Below, one piece after another: positions 32,004-41,254 of a stretch of 64,000 nucleotides of DNA (its first letter is position 1; every line of letters starts with the position of its first letter). The stretch is taken from positions 61,525 to 125,524 of the forward strand of contig CAJTCE010000008.1 in the NCBI GenBank assembly GCA_910574745.1. Direction: 5' to 3'. The DNA comes from Lachnospiraceae bacterium. Lineage in GTDB: Bacteria; Bacillota; Clostridia; Lachnospirales; Lachnospiraceae. The notes beneath the pieces are model-generated. The model was not told where the DNA came from and searched no databases. It saw only the letters and a list, made by a program, of their open reading frames with translations. The position numbers were made by a program, and so were the translations under genes.

Positions 32004-33080
32004 ATGAAGACAGAAAAGGGACTATTTGAAAATATGTGTTCCTTTGAAAACGCCAATATCTCATTTCATCAAGCGGCAAAATGCCGCCGATATGGCGAAG
32101 AGGTATTGGCATTTTCTATGGAACTAGAAGAAAACCTGGTGCGGGCCTGTGATGAATTGCGGGGGCTTACCTATCAACCAGGGGAATACACGGTTTTTAA
32201 GGTGTGGGAGCCGAAAGAACGTCTTGTAATGGCATTGCCGTTCTATGACCGTGTTATACAACACATGGTCTGCAATGTGATCGAGCCGCCATTTGAACGG
32301 AAATTTTACTATCATTCCTATGCTTGCAGGCCGGGAAAAGGGATGCACGCCGCAAGTGATACGCTTTATAAATGGCTGTATGAAACAATGATATTGCAAG
32401 GGTTAAAGATGCACGCAATCAAAGGGGATATAAGCGGGTACTTTGCGAATATCCCACATGAGCCGCTAAAAGCAGACATCCGCCGGACAATAGGGGATAG
32501 AAAGGTTTTAACCATTACGGATAGGATTATAGACCATAACGGCATCTTGCCGGATGGCGTGGGAAATCCCGTTGGAAACCTTACAAGTCAGTTATTCGCC
32601 AATGTATACGGGCACCGCCTGGATATGTTCATAAAGCACACTTTAAAAGTAAAATATTACATCCGTTATATGGATGATTTCATAATACTTTCCGACAATT
32701 TGCCGCAGTTGCGGGAATGGTTCCGCAGAATAGAAGAATTCCTGGAAACTGAAATGCTTTTACACCTAAACCCGAAAAGTACCATCCTATATGCCGGGAA
32801 TGGGATTGATTTTTGCGGGTACATTCATTTCCCGGATCATAGGAAAGTTAGAAAGGCATCAATACGCAGGCTAAAACAGAGCGTAAAGGAATATAAGGCC
32901 GGGGAGATTAGCCAGGAATACTTTTACCGGGTTATTGAATCACGCAAAGGACATTTGGGCCATGCGGACACTTGGCATATACTGAAAGCCCTGGAATATG
33001 ATCTTCTTTTCTTTGAAGCTGAAAAGGAAAGAAAAGTGGGTCAGAATCCAGGCAATAAAAATATTATCCTTGTACCGTAA
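32004..33080 (+). CDS. DGR reverse transcriptase
   Basis: A 358-residue retroelement RT that copies TR RNA with A-specific errors. Motifs: IKGDISGYF with catalytic Asp142, VGNLTSQLFAN (190-200) with the DGR-type SQ motif, and YMDD (222-225). A thumb follows to about 330. ATG 32004 is preceded by GGTAGGGC. The gene has no endonuclease domain, as usual for DGR RTs. Confidence 0.95.
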   Translation: MKTEKGLFENMCSFENANISFHQAAKCRRYGEEVLAFSMELEENLVRACDELRGLTYQPGEYTVFKVWEPKERLVMALPFYDRVIQHMVCNVIEPPFERKFYYHSYACRPGKGMHAASDTLYKWLYETMILQGLKMHAIKGDISGYFANIPHEPLKADIRRTIGDRKVLTITDRIIDHNGILPDGVGNPVGNLTSQLFANVYGHRLDMFIKHTLKVKYYIRYMDDFIILSDNLPQLREWFRRIEEFLETEMLLHLNPKSTILYAGNGIDFCGYIHFPDHRKVRKASIRRLKQSVKEYKAGEISQEYFYRVIESRKGHLGHADTWHILKALEYDLLFFEAEKERKVGQNPGNKNIILVP

Positions 33081-33109
33081 AGAGAAACTAGGAAAGGAGA
33101 TAGGAAGCA

Positions 33110-33550
33110 ATGAAAAGCGAAATTTTGGCATTTTTGATGGTGGAAGCGGCAAACAGATTCTTCCGCATGGTAGCCCTTGCGATTGTGTTTGATACGATTA
33201 TGGGCGTTTTCCGGGCAATAAAGGAAAGGAAATTCAATTCTTGCGTAGGAATCAACGGAGCCATCCGCAAAGTGGGAATGTTGGTTTCCGTTGCATGTCT
33301 GGCCGTGGCGGATAAAATCCTTGAAATCAACTTGATCGGATTTATCCCGGCGGACCTTTGGGGAAAAGTAGGAATGGCAGCACCCGCCGCAATTGGGATG
33401 GCGGAATTCTTTTCCATCCTGTTTATCGCCTATGAGGTTGTGAGCATCCTTAAAAACATGACCCTTGCCGGATTGCCCGTAAAGAAATTGTGGGGCCTGG
33501 TAAAGAACTTCCTGGGCAAGTACACGGAAGAATTGCCGGATGATGATTAA
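33110..33550 (+). CDS. phage holin
   Basis: A 146-residue membrane protein of the toxin-secretion/phage-lysis holin type (Cph1-like), with three or four hydrophobic segments (about 15-35, 50-75, 80-95, 97-120). The N-terminus is near-hydrophobic and the C-terminus is charged (EELPDDD). It opens the membrane for the endolysin encoded 16 bases downstream. Confidence 0.85.
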   Translation: MKSEILAFLMVEAANRFFRMVALAIVFDTIMGVFRAIKERKFNSCVGINGAIRKVGMLVSVACLAVADKILEINLIGFIPADLWGKVGMAAPAAIGMAEFFSILFIAYEVVSILKNMTLAGLPVKKLWGLVKNFLGKYTEELPDDD

Positions 33551-33566
33551 GAAAGGGGCACAGACA

Positions 33567-34847
33567 ATGGACAAGCAAAACTTTATAGAATCCATTGCCG
33601 GGTATGTGCGGAAGTACGCCAACACTTACAGGATTATGGTACATAGCCCGATTATTGCACAGGCCATTCTTGAAAGCAGATGGGGCGAAAGCGAATTGGC
33701 CGCCGTGTACCATAATTATTTTGGCCTTAAATGCGGGACGAAGTGGGCGGGAAAAAGCGTAAACAAGAAGACTATGGAAGAATACCAGGCGGGAACGCTT
33801 ACGCAGATTTCCGACAATTTCCGTGCATATGACAGCATGGAAGAGGGCGTGAAAGGGTATTTTGAATTTATACAACTTCCACGCTATCACAATTTACGGG
33901 GCATCACAGACCCTAAAGCATACCTGGAAACCATAAAAGCGGATAAGTATGCAACGGGCAGCCGTTATGTGGAAAATATTATGGCGGTTATTGAACAATA
34001 CAACCTTACGCAGTACGACAAAAAGGGGGAATCCGAAATGGCAAAGTTGGCAAGTGCCGTATTGGACCAGGCCCGGGCATGGATTGGGTGCAATGAAGCG
34101 GCAGGAACCCATAAACAGATTATTGATCTGTACAATTCACACAAGCCGCTTGCCCGGGGGTATGCCGTGAGGTATACGGACGCATGGTGTGCAACGTTTG
34201 TTTCCGCCGTGGCTATCAAGTGCGGAATGACCGATATTATACCGACAGAATGTGGATGCGGCCAAATGATACAGCTTTTCCGGGAGTTGGGAGAGTGGGA
34301 CGAAAGGGACAACAGAACCCCGGAACCCGGGGACGTTATCTTTTACGATTGGGACGATTCCGGCATTGGGGATAATACAGGTTGGCCGGACCATGTGGGA
34401 TTTGTGGAGCGTGTGAACGGTGGAAACATTGTTGTGATTGAGGGCAACTATTCCGATTCCGTAAAACGCCGCACACTGGCCGTAAATGGCAAGTATATCC
34501 GGGGGTATGGGGTGCCGAAGTATGACAGGGCACAGGAACCCGAACAGGCAACACAGGGCAGTAAAACGGTGGAAGAGGTTGCAAAGGAAGTGATCGCCGG
34601 AGCCTGGGGAAGTGGGGACGATAGAAAGAACCGTCTTTCCGCCGCCGGATATGATTATTTCCTGGTGCAAACCGCCGTAAACGCATTATTAGCCGGAAAG
34701 GAAACCACCCCAAAGAGCGTGGACGAAGTGGCCCGGGAAGTGATCGCCGGAAAATGGGGAAATGACCAGGAACGAAAGAAAGCACTGGAAACCGCCGGAT
34801 ATAATTATTCGGACATCCAAAAGCGGGTAAACACCCTTTTGAGGTAG
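33567..34847 (+). CDS. two-enzyme endolysin with Cpl-7 repeats
   Basis: A 426-residue cell-wall hydrolase. Residues 1 to about 155 form a glucosaminidase domain (AQAILESRWGES with catalytic Glu, YFGLKC). About 165-325 form a CHAP-type amidase/peptidase (TDAWCATFVSA with Cys, DHVGFV with His). Two Cpl-7 (CW_7) wall-binding repeats follow, each about 42 residues (VAKEVIAGAWG..., VAREVIAGKWG...). ATG 33567 is preceded by GAAAGGGGC. It degrades peptidoglycan at lysis. Confidence 0.92.
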   Translation: MDKQNFIESIAGYVRKYANTYRIMVHSPIIAQAILESRWGESELAAVYHNYFGLKCGTKWAGKSVNKKTMEEYQAGTLTQISDNFRAYDSMEEGVKGYFEFIQLPRYHNLRGITDPKAYLETIKADKYATGSRYVENIMAVIEQYNLTQYDKKGESEMAKLASAVLDQARAWIGCNEAAGTHKQIIDLYNSHKPLARGYAVRYTDAWCATFVSAVAIKCGMTDIIPTECGCGQMIQLFRELGEWDERDNRTPEPGDVIFYDWDDSGIGDNTGWPDHVGFVERVNGGNIVVIEGNYSDSVKRRTLAVNGKYIRGYGVPKYDRAQEPEQATQGSKTVEEVAKEVIAGAWGSGDDRKNRLSAAGYDYFLVQTAVNALLAGKETTPKSVDEVAREVIAGKWGNDQERKKALETAGYNYSDIQKRVNTLLR

Positions 34848-34904
34848 CATAAAGACAAGCGGCCTTTTGGCCTGGTATAGCAAGGAAAATACATATCACG
34901 GACG

Positions 34905-34938
34905 CAATCCCCGCCACGCAAAGGACGGGGATTGTTTT
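34905..34938 (+). terminator. terminator at the right end of the prophage
   Basis: CAATCCCCG (34905-34913), 12-base loop, CGGGGATTG (34926-34934), then TTTT. A 9-bp perfect stem. It closes the lysis operon, and the prophage/host junction must lie close to it, before the miaB promoter. A GGCC-TTTT-GGCC hairpin lies just upstream (34861-34872). Confidence 0.8.
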
Positions 34939-34947
34939 ATATTATCA

Positions 34948-34976
34948 TTGAAAAAAAACCGGTATTGGTATATAAT
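34948..34976 (+). promoter_or_regulatory. promoter of the miaB operon
   Basis: TTGAAA (34948-34953), 17-base spacer, TATAAT (34971-34976): close to the vegetative consensus, followed about 40 bases later by the miaB start. It marks the first host element after the prophage. Confidence 0.85.
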
Positions 34977-35014
34977 GTTTGGGCGTGTTTTGATTGCGGA
35001 AATGAGGTATAGAA

Positions 35015-36460
35015 ATGTTTGATAATGTGGATTTTGACAGTATAGACATAACACAGGAGCCGCCGGAAGAAGAACCGGCCCGCCAGTATTATTTTATAGC
35101 AAAGTGCCGTAAATATGTGAAAGAAGAAAGTGAACGCCTGGGCCGTCCGCTTTTCTCGGTAGTCAGAACATTTGGGTGTCAGATGAATGCCAGGGATTCC
35201 GAAAAGCTTTCAGGCATTTTAAATGCCGCCGGCTTTGAAGAAACCGAGGATGAGAACGCAGATCTGGTTATTTATAATACCTGTACGGTCAGGGACAACG
35301 CCAATCAGAGAGTATATGGACGGTTAGGGGTATTAAACGGTTATAAACGCAGGAACCCCCATATGAAAATCTGCCTATGCGGCTGTATGATGCAGGAGCC
35401 TTCCGTTATTGAAAAAATAAGAAAAAGCTATTCCTTTGTGGATCTGATTTTCGGAACTCATAATATCTTTAAATTTGCCCAGCTTTTAGTGGAAATGTAT
35501 GAAGCGGACGGCATGCTAATCGATATTTGGAAGGATACGGACCAGATTGTGGAAAAGCTTCCCGTACAGCGCAAATATCCTTTTAAATCGGGAATCAATA
35601 TTATGTTTGGCTGTAATAATTTCTGCAGCTATTGCATCGTACCGTATGTCAGGGGAAGGGAGCGGAGCAGGGAGCCTGAGGAAATCCTTGCTGAAATCAA
35701 AGCCCTTGCGGCGGAAGGCGTGGTGGAAATCATGCTTTTAGGGCAGAATGTAAATTCCTACGGCAAAAATCTTAAAAATCCCATTTCCTTTGCAGAGCTG
35801 TTAAGGCGTGTGGAAACCATAGAGGGAATAGAGAGAATCCGCTTTATGACCTCCCATCCCAAGGATTTATCCGATGAACTGATTTCTGTCATGAAAGCTT
35901 CTAAGAAGATATGCAGACATCTTCATCTGCCACTCCAGTCAGGCTCCACCCGGATTTTAAAGGAAATGAACCGCCGCTATACAAAGGAGCAGTATCTTCT
36001 TCTGGCAGAAAAGATCAGAAAGGAAATTCCTGATATTTCCATTACCACGGATATTATTGTAGGCTTTCCGGGAGAGACCTATGAGGATGTTTTAGAAACC
36101 ATAGACGTGATTAAGAAGGTACAGTATGATAACGCTTTTACCTTCCAGTATTCCAAAAGGACGGGAACGCCTGCGGCCGCCATGGAAAACCAGGTAGATA
36201 AGGAAACGGTCACAAAGCATTTTGACGAAGTGCTTTCCGTTGTGCAGAATACGGCGAAGGAGCGGGCAAAGCTTTTAGAGGGGGTTACCATGGACGCCCT
36301 TGTGGAGGAGCTAAACGAGCATGATAAAGGCCTGGTTACAGGAAGACTTTCCAACAATATAATCGTTCATTTTAAAGGGACGGAGGAGCTGATCGGAAAA
36401 ATTATTCCCGTGGCTTTAAAGGAATGCAGGGGCTTTTATTATCTGGGGGAAATGGTTTAA
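35015..36460 (+). CDS. miaB: tRNA-2-methylthio-N6-dimethylallyladenosine synthase
   Basis: A 481-residue radical-SAM enzyme that methylthiolates i6A37 of tRNAs. An N-terminal MTTase domain carries three Cys for one cluster (Cys in RTFGCQMN, NTCTVRD, LCGCMM). The radical-SAM motif is CNNFCSYC. A C-terminal TRAM domain lies at about 405-475. ATG 35015 follows ATGAGGTAT. Its substrate is made by MiaA, encoded three genes downstream. The gene is intact, so the prophage did not interrupt it. Confidence 0.97.
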   Translation: MFDNVDFDSIDITQEPPEEEPARQYYFIAKCRKYVKEESERLGRPLFSVVRTFGCQMNARDSEKLSGILNAAGFEETEDENADLVIYNTCTVRDNANQRVYGRLGVLNGYKRRNPHMKICLCGCMMQEPSVIEKIRKSYSFVDLIFGTHNIFKFAQLLVEMYEADGMLIDIWKDTDQIVEKLPVQRKYPFKSGINIMFGCNNFCSYCIVPYVRGRERSREPEEILAEIKALAAEGVVEIMLLGQNVNSYGKNLKNPISFAELLRRVETIEGIERIRFMTSHPKDLSDELISVMKASKKICRHLHLPLQSGSTRILKEMNRRYTKEQYLLLAEKIRKEIPDISITTDIIVGFPGETYEDVLETIDVIKKVQYDNAFTFQYSKRTGTPAAAMENQVDKETVTKHFDEVLSVVQNTAKERAKLLEGVTMDALVEELNEHDKGLVTGRLSNNIIVHFKGTEELIGKIIPVALKECRGFYYLGEMV

Positions 36461-36469
36461 AAAGAACCT

Positions 36470-36499
36470 TTGCAAAAATTCGGCGAAAAATGTTATGAT
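36470..36499 (+). promoter_or_regulatory. mutS promoter
   Basis: TTGCAA (36470-36475), 18-base spacer, TATGAT (36494-36499) with TGT just upstream giving an extended -10. It lies in the 96-base gap before mutS. Confidence 0.65.
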
Positions 36500-36556
36500 G
36501 ATAGCGGCAGGCAGTTAGTTGCATAAAACTTGCAAAGGGAAAGCGAAGGAGAAATA

Positions 36557-39205
36557 ATGGCAGAATTAACACCTATGATGCAGCAATATATGGAAACGAA
36601 AAAACAATACCCGGACTGTATTCTTTTTTACCGTCTGGGGGATTTTTATGAGATGTTTTTTGACGATGCCATTGCTGCGTCCAAGGCATTGGAAATCACA
36701 TTGACGGGAAAAAGCTGCGGCTTGGAGGAGCGTGCGCCTATGTGCGGCATTCCTTATCACGCTGTGGACGGCTATCTGACAAAGCTGGTTTCCAAGGGCT
36801 ATAAGGTTGCCATCTGCGAACAGATGGAGGACCCTAAGCTTACCAAGGGAATCGTAAAAAGAGAGGTTGTCCGGATCGTAACGCCGGGTACCAATTTAAA
36901 CATGCAGTCTCTGGAAGAAACCCGGAATAATTTTTTGATGTGTATAGTCTATCTGGACAAAATCGGAATTTCCGTTATAGACGTTACCACCGGGGACTAT
37001 TTTGTGACCCAGGTGGACGATAAGAAAAAGCTCTTTGATGAAATCATTAAGTTTTCCCCAGCGGAAATTGTCTGCAATGACAGCTTTTTGGTAAGCGGTT
37101 TTGATTTAGACGATTTACGTTCCCGACTGGGAATTACCATATATAATCTGGACGCCTGGTACTTTGATGATGAAACCTGTCAGAACCGTTTAAAAAAGCA
37201 CTTCGGGATACATACGCTGACTGCATTGGGACTGGATGATTTTCCGGCTGGCATAATCAGTGCGGGAGCGGTATTGTCCTATCTTTATGAGACGCAGAAA
37301 AACTCGCTTGCCCATATTACCCACATCAACCCATATGTGGTAAGTAAGTATATGCTTTTAGACAGCTCTACCAGAAGGAATCTGGAGCTTGTGGAAACCT
37401 TGCGTGAAAAGCAAAAAAGAGGCTCCCTTTTGTGGGTTTTGGATAAAACCAAAACCGCTATGGGCGCCAGAACCTTAAGAAGCTATCTGGAACAGCCTCT
37501 GATTGAAAAGGAGGAAATCGCAAAAAGGCTGGATGCGGTGGAGGAATTAAGCAGCCGCGCCGTCAGCAGGGATGAAATACGGGAATATCTGAATCCGGTT
37601 TACGATCTGGAAAGGCTTTTGGGAAAAATCAGTTATAAATCCGTAAATCCCAGGGACTTAATTGCTTTTTGCAGATCCTTATCCATGCTGCCCGCCATTA
37701 AGACGGTTTTAGAGGAGTTTGAATGTGAATTATTAAAAAAAATTTATGAGGATATTGACCCATTATCGGATATCTGTGATTTGATTGAGCAGGGAATCGA
37801 AGAGGAGCCGCCTATTTCCATAAGGGAAGGCGGAATTATCAAAACAGGTTTTTTTGAGGACATCGACCATTTGAGAAATGCCAAAACAGAAGGAAAATCC
37901 TGGCTTGCTCAGTTAGAGCAGACGGAAAAGGAGCGAACCGGCATTAAAAACTTAAAAGTAGGCTATAACAAAGTGTTCGGCTATTATTTTGAGGTAACCA
38001 ATTCCTTTAAGGATAAGGTGCCCGAGGAATGGGTCAGAAAGCAGACTTTAACCGGAGGCGAACGTTACATGACTCCCCGATTAAAGGAGTTGGAGGATAC
38101 TATTTTAAATGCCGAGGATAAGCTCAACGCTTTGGAATATGACGTATTCTGCCAAATCCGGGAAACCATCGGGGACAACATCGCCCGAATCCAGAAGACG
38201 GCAAAAGCAGTCGCCGCTTTGGACGTTTTCACATCCTTATCTTTTGTGGCGGAAAGAAACGGCTATGTAAGGCCAAATTTAAATGAAAAAGGAATCATAA
38301 AGATAAAAAACGGCAGACATCCCGTTGTGGAAAAAATGATAGACCATGATATGTTTGTGGCAAACGATACCTTTTTAGACGGCGGTAAAAATCTGATATC
38401 TATTATTACCGGCCCTAATATGGCAGGAAAATCCACCTATATGCGACAAAGCGCCCTGATTGTTTTGATGGCGCAGATCGGCAGCTTTGTGCCGGCGGTA
38501 AGCGCCGATATCGGCATTGTGGACAGGATTTTTACCCGTGTAGGCGCTTCCGATGATTTAGCCAGCGGTCAGAGTACCTTTATGGTGGAAATGAATGAGG
38601 TTGCCAATATTTTAAGAAACGCTACCGCAAACAGCCTGCTGATCTTGGATGAAATCGGCAGGGGAACTTCTACCTTTGACGGCTTGTCCATAGCCTGGGC
38701 GGTCATTGAACATATCAGCAACAAAAAAATATTGGGGGCGAAAACCTTATTTGCCACCCATTATCATGAATTGACAGAGCTGGAAGGAAAAATGAGCAAT
38801 GTGAATAATTACTGTATTGCTGTCAAGGAGCAGGGAGATAACATTGTATTCTTACGTAAAATCATAAAGGGCGGCGCTGATAAAAGCTACGGCATTCAGG
38901 TGGCAAAGCTGGCAGGCGTACCCGATATGGTAATTGACAGAGCCAAGGTCATTGTCAGTCAGTTGACGGATAACGATATTATTGAAAAGGTACAGAGCAT
39001 TGCCATTGAAAATAAAACAGACCATAAAAAGGTCAAACGGTATGACGAGGTGGATTTGGAACAGATTTCCCTTTTTGATACGGTAAAGGATGAGGACATT
39101 TTAAAGGAGCTTGACGAAATCGACATATCCAATCTGACACCTCTTGACGCATTAAACACGTTGTACCGTCTGCAGAATATGCGAAAAAACAGGTGGCAGG
39201 GATAA
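36557..39205 (+). CDS. mutS: DNA mismatch repair protein MutS
   Basis: An 882-residue mismatch sensor. Mismatch-binding domain I contains YRLGDFYEMFF with the Phe-x-Glu motif (FYEMF). The ATPase has Walker A GPNMAGKST and Walker B LLILDEIGRGTS. ATG 36557 follows AAGGAGAAA. It acts with MutL encoded 9 bases downstream. Confidence 0.97.
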   Translation: MAELTPMMQQYMETKKQYPDCILFYRLGDFYEMFFDDAIAASKALEITLTGKSCGLEERAPMCGIPYHAVDGYLTKLVSKGYKVAICEQMEDPKLTKGIVKREVVRIVTPGTNLNMQSLEETRNNFLMCIVYLDKIGISVIDVTTGDYFVTQVDDKKKLFDEIIKFSPAEIVCNDSFLVSGFDLDDLRSRLGITIYNLDAWYFDDETCQNRLKKHFGIHTLTALGLDDFPAGIISAGAVLSYLYETQKNSLAHITHINPYVVSKYMLLDSSTRRNLELVETLREKQKRGSLLWVLDKTKTAMGARTLRSYLEQPLIEKEEIAKRLDAVEELSSRAVSRDEIREYLNPVYDLERLLGKISYKSVNPRDLIAFCRSLSMLPAIKTVLEEFECELLKKIYEDIDPLSDICDLIEQGIEEEPPISIREGGIIKTGFFEDIDHLRNAKTEGKSWLAQLEQTEKERTGIKNLKVGYNKVFGYYFEVTNSFKDKVPEEWVRKQTLTGGERYMTPRLKELEDTILNAEDKLNALEYDVFCQIRETIGDNIARIQKTAKAVAALDVFTSLSFVAERNGYVRPNLNEKGIIKIKNGRHPVVEKMIDHDMFVANDTFLDGGKNLISIITGPNMAGKSTYMRQSALIVLMAQIGSFVPAVSADIGIVDRIFTRVGASDDLASGQSTFMVEMNEVANILRNATANSLLILDEIGRGTSTFDGLSIAWAVIEHISNKKILGAKTLFATHYHELTELEGKMSNVNNYCIAVKEQGDNIVFLRKIIKGGADKSYGIQVAKLAGVPDMVIDRAKVIVSQLTDNDIIEKVQSIAIENKTDHKKVKRYDEVDLEQISLFDTVKDEDILKELDEIDISNLTPLDALNTLYRLQNMRKNRWQG

Positions 39206-39214
39206 GGAGGCACC

Positions 39215-41245
39215 ATGGCGGAAAATATACATGTTTTAGACTCGGATACCATAGACAAAATTGCTGCGGGAGAAGTGGTGGAAAAGCCGGCAAGCGTGGT
39301 AAAGGAACTGATTGAAAATTCCATTGATGCAGGTGCGGATAAAATTACCGTGGAAATAAAAGAAGGCGGCATTTCCTTTATAAGGGTTACGGATAACGGC
39401 TGCGGCATTGAAAAGGGAGACCTTTACAATGCGTTTTTACGCCATGCCACCAGTAAAATCCAAAAGGTAGAGGATTTGAACAGCATCCACAGCTTAGGCT
39501 TTCGCGGGGAGGCTTTATCCAGCATTAGCGCCGTTGCCCAGGTGGAAATGATTACCAAAACAAAGGACAGCCTTATGGGAGTGAAAATCTGCTGTAACGG
39601 CGGCGTCATAGAAAAACCCGAGGAAATCGGCGCACCTGACGGCACTACGGTTTTGGTACGGAATCTGTTTTACAATACTCCTGTCCGCAAAAAGTTTTTG
39701 CATACTTCCATGACGGAAGGCTCTTATGTGGGGGATCTTATGCAGCATATCGCCATGTCCCATCCGTATGTTTCCATTTCCTATATCCAGAACGGACAGA
39801 CAAAGTTTTTCACTTCGGGAAACGGAGAACTTTCGGAAATCATTTACCGCATTTACGGCAGGGATGTTTCCGAACATATGATTTCTATCGACAAACAGGA
39901 AAACGGAATCAGAGTCTGGGGCTTTATAGGAAAACCGCTTTTGGCAAGGGCCAACAGAAATTACGAGAATTTTTTTATAAACGGAAGGTATATTAAGAGT
40001 AAGCTGATTTCTGCGGCGGTTGAGGAAGGCTATAAAACCTTTTTAATGCAGCACAAATATCCCTTTGCGGTTTTGCATTTCCAGATTTCGGGAGAGGATA
40101 TTGATGTGAATGTGCATCCCACCAAAATGGAAATCCGGATTATGGACCCGCAGCCCTTTTGTGAGTTTGTAAAAAAGGCGGTTAACAGCTGCTTATCTGC
40201 ACAGATTTTGATACCGGAATATTTTGACGGAGCTAAAAAGGAAGAGAAGCCTGTCGAAACAAAAAAAGCGCCGGAGCCTTTTGAAATCAACAGACAGAAG
40301 CAAATGGCGGAGCCGGTTTCAGCGGACAGACAGCAGATAGAGACAAAACCGTCTGCATCAGATAGTCAACAAAGAGCGCCGGAGACTTTTGCAGACAGCA
40401 GACAGCCCCAGATAGTAGAACCCTTCAATTCGGATAGATTCCGGCAGAGGAAAGAGATTTCCTACAACAATATGGAAAAATCCACGGAAGGGAATGTTCG
40501 GGAAGAAATTTCAGGACTGTTTAAAATTCTTGGAAATCCGCCGCCCAGAAGAGCTTCCGGCAGCAAAAGAAGCGAAAATATTATTAAACCGGAGGAAGTT
40601 GTAACAGAAAAAGAAGTGCAGATGGAGCTCTTTTCCACAAAGGGGGAACAACCTGATGAAAACCGGCTTTCGGGATTGGAAATTATCGGACAGGTTTTTA
40701 AGACCTATTGGATTGTGGAGTTTGAGGGTAAAATCTATTTTGTGGATCAGCATGCAGCCCATGAAAAAGTAAATTATGAAAATTGGATAAAGAAGCTTAA
40801 GAACAAAGAAAATACTACCCAGATGCTGATGCCGTCCCTGATTATTTCCTTAAGCCCAAGGGAAATGGGTGTTATGGCTAAATTTGCGGATGTTTTTACG
40901 AATTTAGGCTTCATTATAGAGGCCTTCGGGGGCGGTGAAATCGCATTGCGGGGAATTCCCCAGGATTTATACGGAAGCGATGAAAAGCAGCTGTTTTTGG
41001 ATATTCTGGATGAACTGGTGGAAACGCCCATAAAAGGAACGCCGGATGTGATTACGGCAAAGATTGCCTCCATGTCCTGTAAGGCGGCGGTAAAAGGAAA
41101 CCAAAGCCTTTCCGTTACAGAAGCGAGGGAGCTGTTAAAACAGCTTTTCGCCCTGGATAACCCTTTCCATTGTCCCCATGGCAGACCCACTATGTTTTCT
41201 ATGAGCAAATATGAACTGGAAAAGAAATTTAAAAGAATTTTATAA
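39215..41245 (+). CDS. mutL: DNA mismatch repair protein MutL
   Basis: A 676-residue protein. GHKL ATPase motifs: ELIENSIDAGA, DNGCGI, GFRGEAL (N-terminal about 330 residues). A long low-complexity linker (about 340-480) rich in Lys, Glu and Gln follows. The C-terminal domain holds the DQHAAHEKVNYE endonuclease metal motif, so it is a nicking MutL. ATG 39215 follows AAGGAGGC. Confidence 0.97.
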   Translation: MAENIHVLDSDTIDKIAAGEVVEKPASVVKELIENSIDAGADKITVEIKEGGISFIRVTDNGCGIEKGDLYNAFLRHATSKIQKVEDLNSIHSLGFRGEALSSISAVAQVEMITKTKDSLMGVKICCNGGVIEKPEEIGAPDGTTVLVRNLFYNTPVRKKFLHTSMTEGSYVGDLMQHIAMSHPYVSISYIQNGQTKFFTSGNGELSEIIYRIYGRDVSEHMISIDKQENGIRVWGFIGKPLLARANRNYENFFINGRYIKSKLISAAVEEGYKTFLMQHKYPFAVLHFQISGEDIDVNVHPTKMEIRIMDPQPFCEFVKKAVNSCLSAQILIPEYFDGAKKEEKPVETKKAPEPFEINRQKQMAEPVSADRQQIETKPSASDSQQRAPETFADSRQPQIVEPFNSDRFRQRKEISYNNMEKSTEGNVREEISGLFKILGNPPPRRASGSKRSENIIKPEEVVTEKEVQMELFSTKGEQPDENRLSGLEIIGQVFKTYWIVEFEGKIYFVDQHAAHEKVNYENWIKKLKNKENTTQMLMPSLIISLSPREMGVMAKFADVFTNLGFIIEAFGGGEIALRGIPQDLYGSDEKQLFLDILDELVETPIKGTPDVITAKIASMSCKAAVKGNQSLSVTEARELLKQLFALDNPFHCPHGRPTMFSMSKYELEKKFKRIL

Positions 41246-41254
41246 CAAAAAACT

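Noticed and set aside
34848..35014. tRNA gene as attachment site
   Set aside because: No cloverleaf or CCA-like tRNA end is visible; the hairpins here are terminators.
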